The notes: generated from the sequence alone by a model not told the origin. A DNA stretch of 64,000 nt from Domibacillus indicus (GCF_023715895.1 NZ_JAMBOO010000017.1:1-64000); one strand, 5' to 3'; shown: positions 43,913 to 52,858, counted from the stretch's first letter. Numbers and translations are program-made.

Positions 43913-46144
43913 GTGAGCTATACGGCTAGTAAGGTCAAGGGAACAGGCAGGCACTCCTGGTCAGTTGTTTTTAGGCACCCAGTTAAGAAAGAATTGAGTG
44001 GCAAGGCTGGTCTTAGAGTAAGAAGAGGGTTAGGTACAACTGATGAAAGAGAAGCGCAACGTTTAGTCGACCAAATGAATGAAATATTGTCGGATAAAAC
44101 ATTTTGGGATCTTAGTGCAAGACCGATTGCGGCCGTGCGTTTTGACAAAAAAATCGTAACTGCTTTTTATGATTGCTTAGAACCAAAAAACAGAGATTAT
44201 TTTAATCTCAGAGAAGACTTATTACCTTTGCCAGGCGCTGAACAGGGATATGCAAAAGTTCTACTTGTTGGTTCTACAGGGGCTGGAAAAACCACTTTGT
44301 TGCGTCAAATTATAGGCACTGATCCTAAAAAAGATCGGTTTCCATCTACTTCACCAAATAAAACAACCGTTTCTGATATTGAGATAATATGTTCCCGTGG
44401 GGAATTTGAAGCGGCCGTTACTTTCTTTGAACGAAGAGAAGTAAGGTTACACGTTGAAGATTGTGTAATGGCAGCGGTATTAGCTAAAATCAATGGTCTA
44501 GACAATGAAATAGTGTGTATGCGGCTTCTTGAACACAGCGAGCAACGTTTTCGTTTTTTTTATGTACTTGGAGATCCTAACACAGATTTAGATGAAGAAG
44601 ATGAAGAAGACGAGGATGTATCAATTGATGACCAAGAGATAACTGTTGAAGAGAGACAAAAATATTTAACTGTAATTAAAGGATTTTTAGCACAAGTAAC
44701 GGCCCTTACTTCTGTAAGTGAGAAAGTTAAGGGAAATTTAATTAGAGAACTTAATATCAATCCTGCTTCATTGAATTCGGAGGACAACACAGCATTTGAA
44801 GAGATTCTAGAAGAAGAACTTAGGCAGAAAAGAGAATTTCATACGCTGGTAGATGACATGATGAATGAAATGGCCAAGCGATTTAAGCTTTTGAAAGAGG
44901 GAGAGCTACAGCCAGAAACAGAGCAGTGGCCTTCGGTGTGGAGATTTCGAACTGAAGATAGAACGGCTTTTCTTAAAATTATGCGGCGCTTATCCAGTAA
45001 TTATGCACCTCAATTTGGAAAGTTGCTTACACCTCTAGTTCAAGGAATTAGGGTTAAAGGTCCATTTATACCGAGTTGGAGCGACATTGTACCTAACTTG
45101 GTGTTGATTGACGGTCAAGGAATAGGCCATACTGTATCTTCAGCCGTTAGTTTACCAGCTCAAACCTCTAGAAAATTCGAAGCGTGTGACGCAGTTTTAC
45201 TAGTTGATAGTGCCAAACAACCGATGCAAACAGCCTCCTTATCGGTTCTAAAAGAACTGGCTGCTAGTGGACATATTTCAAAATTAAGCATATGTTTCAC
45301 ACACCTGGATGAATTAAAAGGAGATAATCTGCCAAATAGAAAAAGCCGTATTAATCATATAACTGCTTCATTAAATCAAGTTGTTTCACACATTAGAGAA
45401 ACATTAGGTCATGAAGCTGCGATTAATTTAGACTTAATGTTGCCTGCACGTTCATTTTTCTTAGCTAATTTGGATCGAACTATGCACGAAAGAAACAAAC
45501 ATACATCTAAAGAACTAAAAAAGTTAATTGAAACTTTAGAAACAAGTATTTTTGAAGAAAAAATGCCTGCAGCTATCCCATTTTATAATGAAGCAGATTT
45601 AGGTTTTGCTGTTCAAAACGCCACAAAGAAATTTCATGATATTTGGAAAGGACGTTTTGGGAAAACGAGTATCTCTAATGAACAGCCGCAGCACTGGGCA
45701 AGGTTGAAGGCATTATCTAAACGTCTTGCACTAAGCTATAATAACGGGGAATACGATACTCTCCGTCCAGTGTCTGAACTTAAAGATTGTTTAATGTATC
45801 ATATACGTATTTATCTAAGTCAACCCGTTCGTTGGATTCCAGCCAATGTTACAGATAGCGATAAAAAAGATGCAATCGATAGAATTGCTCGTGAAGTGCA
45901 CTCTAAGCTTTTTGACTTTACAACTGAACGTATTTGGTTTGATCAGCTGGCTCCCTGGAACCATGCATTTAATCTTAGTGGAGGAGGATCAGGCAAAAAA
46001 AGAATTAATTCTATGGAAAGAATTTACGAACAAGGAGCACCGATACCCGGAGAAGCTACCACAACCCAAACACAAGAATATCTATTAAGTACCAGGCGGT
46101 TGGTGAAGGATGCTATCCTTTCAAAAGGCGGCAGGATTGTATAA
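43913..46144 (+). CDS. large P-loop GTPase-like protein with integrase Arm-like N-terminus
   Basis: 743 residues from the GTG at 43913 (GGGGGGG at 6-7 nt). Residues 1-65 (YTASKVKGTGRHSWSVVFRH, GLRVRRGLGTTDEREAQRLV) look like the DNA-binding Arm/AP2-like domain of tyrosine integrases. A P-loop follows at about 115 (LLVGSTGAGKTTLLRQIIGT) with a possible switch I Thr (SPNKTT). An acidic stretch (LDEEDEEDEDVSIDD) and helices separate it from G3-like NLVLIDGQGIG (about 400) and G4-like CFTHLDELKGD (about 465). The split G-domain with long insert recalls dynamin/septin-like GTPases. Role unknown; defence-island context. Confidence 0.75.
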   Translation: MSYTASKVKGTGRHSWSVVFRHPVKKELSGKAGLRVRRGLGTTDEREAQRLVDQMNEILSDKTFWDLSARPIAAVRFDKKIVTAFYDCLEPKNRDYFNLREDLLPLPGAEQGYAKVLLVGSTGAGKTTLLRQIIGTDPKKDRFPSTSPNKTTVSDIEIICSRGEFEAAVTFFERREVRLHVEDCVMAAVLAKINGLDNEIVCMRLLEHSEQRFRFFYVLGDPNTDLDEEDEEDEDVSIDDQEITVEERQKYLTVIKGFLAQVTALTSVSEKVKGNLIRELNINPASLNSEDNTAFEEILEEELRQKREFHTLVDDMMNEMAKRFKLLKEGELQPETEQWPSVWRFRTEDRTAFLKIMRRLSSNYAPQFGKLLTPLVQGIRVKGPFIPSWSDIVPNLVLIDGQGIGHTVSSAVSLPAQTSRKFEACDAVLLVDSAKQPMQTASLSVLKELAASGHISKLSICFTHLDELKGDNLPNRKSRINHITASLNQVVSHIRETLGHEAAINLDLMLPARSFFLANLDRTMHERNKHTSKELKKLIETLETSIFEEKMPAAIPFYNEADLGFAVQNATKKFHDIWKGRFGKTSISNEQPQHWARLKALSKRLALSYNNGEYDTLRPVSELKDCLMYHIRIYLSQPVRWIPANVTDSDKKDAIDRIAREVHSKLFDFTTERIWFDQLAPWNHAFNLSGGGSGKKRINSMERIYEQGAPIPGEATTTQTQEYLLSTRRLVKDAILSKGGRIV

Positions 46145-46146
46145 AT

Positions 46147-46196
46147 AGAGGTAAAGAAAGCTCAGCCAAAAGAAGGGAGGAGCTTTCTTTACCTCT
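46147..46196 (+). terminator. 16-bp perfect inverted repeat after the GTPase gene
   Basis: AGAGGTAAAGAAAGCT / AGCTTTCTTTACCTCT with an 18-nt loop. No T-run; probably a transcript end or stabiliser. Confidence 0.6.
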
Positions 46197-46661
46197 GGCT
46201 ATAAGCAAGGCTTAAAATTAATTTTTAGCTTACTTTGAGAAAGGTCAATTTCTTTAGCTTTTTAACGCTTGTATATTATCAGAATATTTGTTACTCTACC
46301 TTCATAGTTTTAGTTATTTGTCACTTCAAGTGAAAGTCATTGTACCCTTCATTTTGTCAGGGGAGAATCGACACAAAGGAATTGCCGCTATTCTTACTAT
46401 GCATTGCATAGATCAGAGAAACAGCAGGCCGATGGCTCAGCCATCCTAAAGTGATTTATTGGATTTTTTAAAAGTAGGCATGTGATCCTTATTTCACTAT
46501 GCCTTTACAGAGCAGACCTTAAAACCGGTGGATTCCGTATGGATGAAATCGGTTTTTTTTGCGTTTAATGCTCCATGATCCCGTTAAAAGAAGCGCATTT
46601 GCTCTCTAAGAGCAGTGCGCTTTTTTTATATAAAAAATTCTCAGAAAGGGTGTTTGTCAAA
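46197..46661. other. intergenic region with two terminator-like hairpins
   Basis: A palindrome GATGGCT-C-AGCCATC at 46431-46445, AAACCG ... CGGT8 at about 46523-46559, and a good terminator-like structure at 46591-46628 (AAGCGCA ... TGCGCTT, T7) just before the RecT gene, which could attenuate it. No gene seen. Confidence 0.5.
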
Positions 46662-47669
46662 ATGGAAAAAGCATTGGTTTTTTCCCAGGAACAGAAGTCA
46701 TTGATCTGGAGCCGCTTTGTCGGACCAAATGAAGGAACACAGGAAGAAGCCAGGCATTTCGTAGAAGTCTGCGAAACGTTTGGACTGAACCCGCTGCTTG
46801 GGGATATTGTGTTTCAAAAATACGAAACAAAGCAGGGTACACGTACAAACTTCATTACCACAAGAGACGGCCTGCTTCGTATAGCGGCCCAGCATCCCGA
46901 TTATGTCGGTGCCCCTTGTGCGGCAGAAGTAAGAGAAGGAGATGAGTTTGAGTTCATCCCTTCAGAAGGGACTGTGCGGCATGTGTTTGGCCAAAAACGT
47001 GGGAACATTATCGGCGCCTACGCCGTGTTATACCATAAACGGCTCCGCCCCTGCGCAGTATTCGTCAATTTTGCCGAATACTTTAAAGCCAATGCACGCT
47101 CAGAGAGAGATGGCGGAAAAGGCGGCTCATCTATTTGGGATGCTATGCCAAGCACCGCAATCATTAAAGTGGCAGAAGTGCTCGTTTTAAAACGCCAGTT
47201 CCCGCTCGGCGGCCTTTATACAGCCGAAGAAATGGGGCTGGAAGAGTTTAAAAGCGAACAGGCAGATATTATTCCGGACCATCAAAAGAGTTCTAAAAAC
47301 AATACGCCTGATTCTTCACAGCCTGTTCACTATCAAGAGGCAGAAGAAAATCTGCCGTCAGATGAAGAATCAAAAAGCAGCTCAACAGAAGAAAGCCAGC
47401 TGACCTCTGCTGAAGAATCAGATTCAAAAGGCTTTGTTTTAAAACACTACGATTCCGGTGTATCACCGAGCGGCATTCCATATGCCAAGCTGTATGTGGT
47501 CGATCAGGAGTCGAAGAAAGAAAAACTGGTTCTGGCCAAAGGAGAAGAATCGCTGGAACTGACCCGGCAGATTCCAGAAGAAGAAACCTTTCTCATGGAT
47601 GTGCGGGAAGAAAACGGCTATCTCTTTTTAGAATCAGTCAACCACATGGAAGCGGGCGCGATCTCATGA
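46662..47669 (+). CDS. recT: RecT/Bet-family single-strand annealing protein
   Basis: 335 residues from the ATG at 46662 (AAAGGG site). The N-terminal ~190 residues match RecT/Bet recombinases (EVCETFGLNPLLGDIVFQKY, TTRDGLLRIAAQHPDYVGA, SIWDAMPSTAIIKVAEVLVL). The middle is an acidic Ser/Glu-rich linker, and a C-terminal ~70-residue domain (FVLKHYDSGVSPSGIPYAKL) may bind ssDNA. Annealing proteins of this type act in phage or plasmid recombination. The stop overlaps the next ATG. Confidence 0.9.
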   Translation: MEKALVFSQEQKSLIWSRFVGPNEGTQEEARHFVEVCETFGLNPLLGDIVFQKYETKQGTRTNFITTRDGLLRIAAQHPDYVGAPCAAEVREGDEFEFIPSEGTVRHVFGQKRGNIIGAYAVLYHKRLRPCAVFVNFAEYFKANARSERDGGKGGSSIWDAMPSTAIIKVAEVLVLKRQFPLGGLYTAEEMGLEEFKSEQADIIPDHQKSSKNNTPDSSQPVHYQEAEENLPSDEESKSSSTEESQLTSAEESDSKGFVLKHYDSGVSPSGIPYAKLYVVDQESKKEKLVLAKGEESLELTRQIPEEETFLMDVREENGYLFLESVNHMEAGAIS

Positions 47670-48016
47670 TCACCACCGCATTCACAGACGGTAATACGCT
47701 GATTTGTGCAATGTCATCTGAGCGAAAGAGCGGCCTGTATTTCATTGCGGTCCGTCCCGAAAAAGGCTGCCTTATAGTTACTCACTCGGTATCTGGCAGC
47801 CCAGAAAACCAGGCATTATACGTGGAAGAAGCAGTGGCTTGTTACCATGTGTGGCAATGGTGGGATCCGCGCACAAAGGTGATTGTAAAAACGGCACCTA
47901 TTACCCTTAAGCCAGAATGGGTTCAAATTCCGGTTCCGGGCACAGTGCAGGATATCATCCAGCAGATTGGAGAGGAGGAGTGGCATGCTGCCGAATATTT
48001 TGGATATTGCCGCTGA
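47666..48016 (+). CDS. hypothetical protein of the RecT operon (116 aa)
   Basis: ATG overlaps the recT stop (ATGA). Sequence begins MITTAFTDGNTLICAMSSER; mixed alpha/beta, with Trp-rich VWQWWDPRTK in the middle. No family recognised. It overlaps the following gene by 32 bp. Co-transcribed with recT and the CHC2 protein. Confidence 0.7.
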   Translation: MITTAFTDGNTLICAMSSERKSGLYFIAVRPEKGCLIVTHSVSGSPENQALYVEEAVACYHVWQWWDPRTKVIVKTAPITLKPEWVQIPVPGTVQDIIQQIGEEEWHAAEYFGYCR

Positions 48017-48656
48017 ACATGGACTGACGTTCCAGCCGCAATCATTCGGAAAAAAGCAGACACTCGCCAAATGCCCCTTCTGCAAAGAAGACGACCAGCA
48101 CAGGAAGCGAAAAAAGTATTACCTTTCCTTAAATACACAGGAGCAAATTTTCAAGTGCTGGTTTTGCGGCGAATCCGGCGGTGTTTTCCGGTTTATGGCT
48201 CTTCTGGAGGGCGTATCGGAAAACGAAGCCATCGACCGGTACCGTAAAAAGAGCGGCAGCACCTATAAACGGCACCCGGCTGAGAAATTAACGGGCAGCC
48301 AGTGCAGAATGATGGGGCTGGGCGCAAAGCCAGACTGGGTTGATATCCGCCATTTTGATGATCAATCCTACAAAGAACTGAGGGAACTCGTCTGGAAAGC
48401 ATGGAAGCAGTTTCTGTGGAATGAAAAGCGGTTTGCCTATCAGCTGCTTGTTTCAGGCATTATAGGCGGAACGTATGAACATACGGTAGAATCCATTCGG
48501 GAAAGAGAACGAGAAATTGGCACACCGCTACTTGAGGAAGTGCTGGCTGTGTATTCTCTTTCCGAGCGGCCGAGAGAGGTCAACCGGCTAGAAGCCTTTG
48601 TCCTGCATGTCTCCAATCCATTCAAGTATCCGTATTCTCACATTGAAGCGGAGTAA
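47985..48656 (+). CDS. CHC2 zinc-finger protein (primase-like)
   Basis: 223 residues from the ATG at 47985 (GAGGAGG five bases upstream). Residues 25-75 form a CHC2 zinc ribbon like that of DnaG (KCPFCKEDDQHRKRKKYYLS, FKCWFCGESGGVFRFMALLE). The TOPRIM catalytic domain of DnaG is missing, so it is not a full primase. The rest is helical. Likely a replication accessory protein of a phage or plasmid. Confidence 0.85.
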   Translation: MLPNILDIAAEHGLTFQPQSFGKKQTLAKCPFCKEDDQHRKRKKYYLSLNTQEQIFKCWFCGESGGVFRFMALLEGVSENEAIDRYRKKSGSTYKRHPAEKLTGSQCRMMGLGAKPDWVDIRHFDDQSYKELRELVWKAWKQFLWNEKRFAYQLLVSGIIGGTYEHTVESIREREREIGTPLLEEVLAVYSLSERPREVNRLEAFVLHVSNPFKYPYSHIEAE

Positions 48657-48738
48657 AAGAGTGGGTTGTTATGCAGTGCAGCAGGCGGTAATGAAAAGCA
48701 GGATGGTACGAACTGTTTCATTCAAAGGAGGAGTAACC

Positions 48739-48801
48739 ATGTTAAAAAGGATGAACACTGGGCATGGAGAACATCGAAAGTGCGGTGATCCGTTATGTTA
48801 A
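48739..48801 (+). CDS. tiny ORF (20 aa), possible leader peptide
   Basis: AAAGGAGG before the ATG. It encodes MLKRMNTGHGEHRKCGDPLC and overlaps the start of the next gene (TGTTAATG), which suggests translational coupling. Confidence 0.4.
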   Translation: MLKRMNTGHGEHRKCGDPLC

Positions 48802-49154
48802 TGGCTGTTCCAAAAATCAAATCTACACAGGATGCGGCAGAGCTTGCTGCGGAAATTGAGCGCATGGAATCGTCACTCAAGACATTGAAAGCCGAATTGA
48901 AAAGGTTTGTAGACCAGAACGGTGCAATAGAAACGAAAGAAAAAGTGTGGAATTATAATGTGGCGGTCTCCTGGGAGTTTCATGAGTCCGGCTTGAGAGA
49001 CATGGCAGACCAGCTGGTGATTGAAGGGATGAACCCGTGGAAGCTCATGACGATTTCCGCGGCAAACCTGAAAAAAATCGGTTGGAGTGAAGAGGTGCTG
49101 TGCCAATTTGGGCAAAAAAAAGAGACGAAAAAATTTTCGTCCCGAAAGAGATAA
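48795..49154 (+). CDS. coiled-coil hypothetical protein (119 aa)
   Basis: Start at 48795 or the in-frame ATG at 48801. Residues about 10-45 form a coiled coil (AAELAAEIERMESSLKTLKA) followed by a beta-rich part (KEKVWNYNVAVSWEFHES) and a basic tail. The outline resembles Gam-like or other small phage proteins, but I do not recognise a family. A hairpin (CGTGCCG / CGGCACG, 49233-49249) lies between it and radC. Confidence 0.6.
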   Translation: MLMAVPKIKSTQDAAELAAEIERMESSLKTLKAELKRFVDQNGAIETKEKVWNYNVAVSWEFHESGLRDMADQLVIEGMNPWKLMTISAANLKKIGWSEEVLCQFGQKKETKKFSSRKR

Positions 49155-49273
49155 ATAGAGGTAAGTGATAGTATAGCATATCAAAAATAAGCCTTCCACC
49201 CCGGGCATATAAAAAACGGTGGCATGAATCCTCGTGCCGCCGCGGCACGGGGGCTCATGGAAAGGAAAAAATA

Positions 49274-49924
49274 ATGGAGAAAAAATATATTGAAACAGCG
49301 CGTGAAGTACTTTCTAATTATGGTTCAGGCCAGGGTGTGGACCTGCAGCATCTGCTTGCGGTTTTAATTGGACCGAAAGCCACTCCGGAGCTGTGCGGCC
49401 GTCTTTCCGCCAAAGGGCTTCAAGACCTGGCTGACCTGACAGAACATGAGCTGCGTAAAGAAGGGCTGACCCTTACGCAGGCTCAGCGTGTCATGGCCGG
49501 ATTTCAAGTCGGCAGAAAGTGGAGTTTCATTTCGGCGGCTGAGCAGCGCTTTACAGTTCGCAGCCCGGAAGATGCGTATAACTACATGCGTTCCAAGATT
49601 GCCTATGAAAAGCAGGAAGTATTTTACGTGCTTTATTTAAACACCAAAAACCAGGTGATTTATGAGCGGGCTGTCTTTAAAGGAAGCTTAAATGCTTCGT
49701 TAGTGCACCCGAGGGAAACTTATCGCTTTGCGATCCAGCATGCGGCTGCAAGCATTGTCTGTGCGCACAATCACCCGTCGCAGGATCCTTCACCAAGCCG
49801 TGAAGACCTGGATATCACCAAGCGGCTGGCGGAATGCGGCAAGCTGATGGGCATTGAATTGCTTGACCATTTGGTGGTCTGCTCAGAAAAGTATGTGTCC
49901 CTGAAAGAAAAAGGCTGCCTGTAA
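49274..49924 (+). CDS. radC: RadC family JAB-domain protein
   Basis: 216 residues. An N-terminal helix-hairpin-helix-like part (about 1-75) precedes the RadC/JAB domain with its metal-binding signature in IVCAHNHPSQDPSPSREDLD and HLVVCSEKYVSLKE. This matches the short RadC proteins carried by phages and plasmids. No repair role is firmly shown for RadC; in this module it may serve element DNA processing. Confidence 0.9.
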   Translation: MEKKYIETAREVLSNYGSGQGVDLQHLLAVLIGPKATPELCGRLSAKGLQDLADLTEHELRKEGLTLTQAQRVMAGFQVGRKWSFISAAEQRFTVRSPEDAYNYMRSKIAYEKQEVFYVLYLNTKNQVIYERAVFKGSLNASLVHPRETYRFAIQHAAASIVCAHNHPSQDPSPSREDLDITKRLAECGKLMGIELLDHLVVCSEKYVSLKEKGCL

Positions 49925-49963
49925 ACCAGCCTTCTTACCATTAAGAACTAATAGTGACTTATT

Positions 49964-49998
49964 AAAGCCAAATCCATTCTCGGATTTGGCTTTTTGTC
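49964..49998 (+). terminator. terminator-like hairpin between radC and ardC
   Basis: 12-bp stem AAAGCCAAATCC / GGATTTGGCTTT with a 6-nt loop and TTTG tail. Confidence 0.8.
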
Positions 49999-50031
49999 TT
50001 TTAAAAACCCTACACAAAGGAGCGCATAAAA

Positions 50032-50853
50032 ATGAGCGATACAATCTATCAAATGGTCACAAACCGGATCATCGAGCAGCTTGAAAAAGGTGTAGTGCCA
50101 TGGCGCCGCCCGTGGAACAATGGTGCGCCAGTAAATTGGGTAACCCAAAAGCCGTACCGCGGCATCAATTCTCTTCTCTTGGAGCCGGGAGAGTATTCTA
50201 CGTTCAAGCAGATCAGAGAAGCTGGCGGCAAAGTCCGTAAAGGTGAAAAAGGACATATTGTGGTGTTCTGGAATTGGATAGAGCGTGAAAATGAAGAAAC
50301 CGGCGAAAAGGAACAGATCCCGTTTCTTCGCTACTACAAAGTGTTTAATGTAATCAAGCAGGCAGAGGGTCTCCAAAGCAAGAGAGAGGCGGAAACATTT
50401 GACCATAATCCAATTGAGTCTGCCCAGCAGATCGTGCGTGGATACAAGGATTCACCTGTTATCCATCATCATTCCGGGCGTGCTGTTTATTTTCCTAGGT
50501 TGGATCGTGTCAGCGTGCCGCCATTAAAAGACTATCGCACAGTAGAAGAGTACTACTCGGTCCTGTTTCATGAAATGGTTCACAGTACAGGCCATAAAAG
50601 CCGCCTTGCCCGCAAAGGGATTACACAAAGCGGCGTGTCGTTTGGAGATGAAGTCTATTCTAAAGAAGAGTTGGTTGCGGAAATTGGGGCAGCGATGCTA
50701 TGCGGGGTAGCAGGCATCGAAAACATGACGATTGAGAATAGTGCGAGCTATATACAATCCTGGCTTCGTGCACTTAAAGAAGATTCAAAACTGATTGTGC
50801 AGGCAGCAGCACAGGCCCAAAAAGCAGCTCATTATATTAGGTCACCAAACTAA
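50032..50853 (+). CDS. ardC: ArdC-like antirestriction protein
   Basis: 273 residues; AAAGGAG before the ATG. The N-terminal ~120 residues form the ArdC ssDNA-binding domain (IIEQLEKGVVPWRRPWNNGA, YRGINSLLL, GGKVRKGEKGHIVVFW). The C-terminal part is a zincin-like metallopeptidase with HEMVHSTGH and a downstream Glu (KEELVAEIGAAML). ArdC proteins protect incoming plasmid DNA from restriction. A decayed second copy of the C-terminus is at 52960-53112. Confidence 0.93.
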   Translation: MSDTIYQMVTNRIIEQLEKGVVPWRRPWNNGAPVNWVTQKPYRGINSLLLEPGEYSTFKQIREAGGKVRKGEKGHIVVFWNWIERENEETGEKEQIPFLRYYKVFNVIKQAEGLQSKREAETFDHNPIESAQQIVRGYKDSPVIHHHSGRAVYFPRLDRVSVPPLKDYRTVEEYYSVLFHEMVHSTGHKSRLARKGITQSGVSFGDEVYSKEELVAEIGAAMLCGVAGIENMTIENSASYIQSWLRALKEDSKLIVQAAAQAQKAAHYIRSPN

Positions 50854-50873
50854 AATCGTGTGTTATTAACCAC

Positions 50874-50979
50874 AATCAAAAAGTTAGTAATCACAGGAGT
50901 ACTTAATAATAAGTGTACTTTAGCAAAGGTGTGTGTTTGCTAAAGTACACTTATATTATTAAAAGGTATTCCCGATATT
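50874..50979. repeat. AGTGTACTT hairpin repeat, unit 1
   Basis: Starts AATCAAAAAGTTAGTAATCA, then AGTACTT and a 19-bp perfect hairpin (ATAAGTGTACTTTAGCAAA, 50909-50927, with its complement 50936-50954). Ends AAGGTATTCCC. Related units at 50985-51072 and 54905-55000. Confidence 0.7.
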
Positions 50980-50984
50980 AAGGC

Positions 50985-51072
50985 AATCAAAAGGTTAGTA
51001 ATCATAAGTGTACTTAAACAAAAGTATACTTTAGCAAAAATACACCTTTGTTGTTGCTGAGGTATTCCCAGC
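50985..51072. repeat. AGTGTACTT hairpin repeat, unit 2
   Basis: AATCAAAAGGTTAGTAATCA, AAGTGTACTT / AAGTATACTT imperfect palindromes and the same closing AGGTATTCCC as unit 1. Confidence 0.7.
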
Positions 51073-51238
51073 CAAAAGATTTATTTATAAAGTTATCACA
51101 GATTGCTACAAACGCTATATTGTAGCCCAGGAGTCCAAGAATAAAGGATGTTCTTGTGGTTTATGAAAAATAACCGTAAAAAACGGTTAAGAAGCCGTGC
51201 AAGCCTAATAATTGATCCTCAACAAGTTTTTTAGGTCT

Positions 51239-52420
51239 TCAGGATTTTTCCTCTATTTTATCCAGGATCACATCTGCTGCTTCTGCTGCTCCTCCTGCAT
51301 TTCGAAAGGACTCTGACAGTTTCTGCGCCTTTTCAAGGTAACTCGTATCTGCTAGTAATTCAGCTGCTGCTTTTCTAATATGTTTAAACTTGTTTCCTTT
51401 TAGTTTGATTCCTGCCCCGAGCTCGGCCACTCGGTCAGCCACTACTCCTTCTTCGCTATGCAGCGGATATAAAACCATTGGAACTTCATAATATAGGCTT
51501 TCATTTACACTATTCATCCCGCAATGGGTAATAAATACATCAGCCTTCTGTAAAACGGCAATCTGATCTACATAATTTTTCACTGTGAAATTGTCCGGTA
51601 TACGGCCAAGCGAAGCCATCTCTATTTTTTTACCAATCGACATTACAATATCATAATCACAGCCAGCGAATGCCTGGATACAACTTTGGTAAAACTCCTT
51701 GTTTTGATTGAGCACTGTTCCTAATGAAATATAAATGACTTTTCTGCCGTTTTTATCAACCTGTACTTCAGGAGACTGCCGGATGGAAGGGCCGACAAAG
51801 GCATATCTGTCAGAAAAGGTTTCCGACAATGGCTGGAACTCTTTGCTTGTATACACAATGGTATCCGTCTCATTATCATTTTGGATAATCGATATAAAAC
51901 TATCCGCTTGATATCCGTAATCTCTTAACAATTGCATTTTTTTATTAATGCGCCGCATGCCCATGATCATTCGAAACATTTCTCTTATGCCGCGTTTCAT
52001 CAATTTTGCCGTATGCTGATTAAATGCAAAGGATGTTGTTGAACAGACATACGGGATGCCTAATTTCTTGGCAAATAATTTACCCCAAAAGCATAAGGAA
52101 TCCGATACAATGCAATCCGGCTGAAACGCTCTTAATTCTGTACATACCTTTTCATCTAAAGCAATGGTCGTATCCACAACCATTTCAATCAACGCTGCAA
52201 AATCTTTTCCAACTTTGCGATTTAATTCTTCTTCTGATATCGAGGGCAAGAATTTATCACAGGAAATAAACTTGGCTCCGGTTTCTTCTATTTTTTTCTG
52301 GAATTCCGAAAATGAATAGTACCAAACTTCATGGCCTCTTTTTACTAATTCTGATACAACCGGAAGTGTTGGATTGGTGTGGCCATGGGCGGGAATTGAA
52401 AAGAACACAATTTTACTCAT
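51239..52420 (-). CDS. macrolide-type (MGT family) UDP-glycosyltransferase
   Basis: 393 residues, GT-B fold of family GT1. N-terminal acceptor domain (FFSIPAHGHTNPTLPVVSEL) and C-terminal donor domain with the sugar-binding motif FITHCGMNSVNESLYYEVPM and HSEEGVVADRVAELGAG. Such Bacillus enzymes glycosylate macrolides or flavonoids and can inactivate antibiotics. Its ATG overlaps the stop of the AbrB-domain frame, so it is in one operon with that regulator. Acceptor unknown. Confidence 0.9.
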   Translation of the reverse strand: MSKIVFFSIPAHGHTNPTLPVVSELVKRGHEVWYYSFSEFQKKIEETGAKFISCDKFLPSISEEELNRKVGKDFAALIEMVVDTTIALDEKVCTELRAFQPDCIVSDSLCFWGKLFAKKLGIPYVCSTTSFAFNQHTAKLMKRGIREMFRMIMGMRRINKKMQLLRDYGYQADSFISIIQNDNETDTIVYTSKEFQPLSETFSDRYAFVGPSIRQSPEVQVDKNGRKVIYISLGTVLNQNKEFYQSCIQAFAGCDYDIVMSIGKKIEMASLGRIPDNFTVKNYVDQIAVLQKADVFITHCGMNSVNESLYYEVPMVLYPLHSEEGVVADRVAELGAGIKLKGNKFKHIRKAAAELLADTSYLEKAQKLSESFRNAGGAAEAADVILDKIEEKS

Positions 52421-52858
52421 TCTGGCTCCTCTCCGGCCGATGCGGCGTTACGAATCATATCTGCAAACTCTAAAAAACGATCACTTTTTAAGATGGCAAG
52501 CCCTTTTGTAGCATCGTCCCCCAGCACAACAAGCTTATCACCTGTATGAATCCGATACATTTCCCGCGCCTGTTTTGGGATGACTATTTGTCCCCGCTCG
52601 CCTACTTTCACAACACCGAAGAACTGTTTACCCTTGGGACCAAGCTGTTTTACATCTTCTGTACTCATATCATCGGATAATTGATCCAATGTTACCTGAA
52701 AGATATCAGCTAACATTTTCCCTTTTATGTATATCAGGCAGCGCCTCCTCGCTTTCCCATTTTGCGACGGTCTGACGAGATACGTTTACCTTCTCCGCTA
52801 ACATTTCCTGGCTCATTTTGTGCTTTTTACGTAGAACACGTATATTCATACCAATCAT
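52417..52858 (-). pseudogene. HTH (Xre) plus AbrB-domain regulator, split by a frameshift
   Basis: Frame 1 (52858-52706; GAGGTG before ATG) encodes an Xre-type HTH: MNIRVLRKKHKMSQEMLAEK, VNVSRQTVAKWESEEALPDI, then a stop. Frame 2 (52716-52417) continues MLADIFQVTLDQLSDDMS and a SpoVT-AbrB domain (VVKVGERGQIVIPKQAREMY). Related regulators are single proteins; here an extra A in the AAAAGGGAAAA run near 52725 shifts the frame. Either a true mutation, a ribosomal frameshift, or two overlapping proteins. It would control the glycosyltransferase gene it overlaps. Confidence 0.7.

Noticed and set aside
50874-51072. Possible CRISPR array
   Set aside because: Only two neighbouring, unequal units with internal palindromes and no spacers of regular size; no cas genes in the window.
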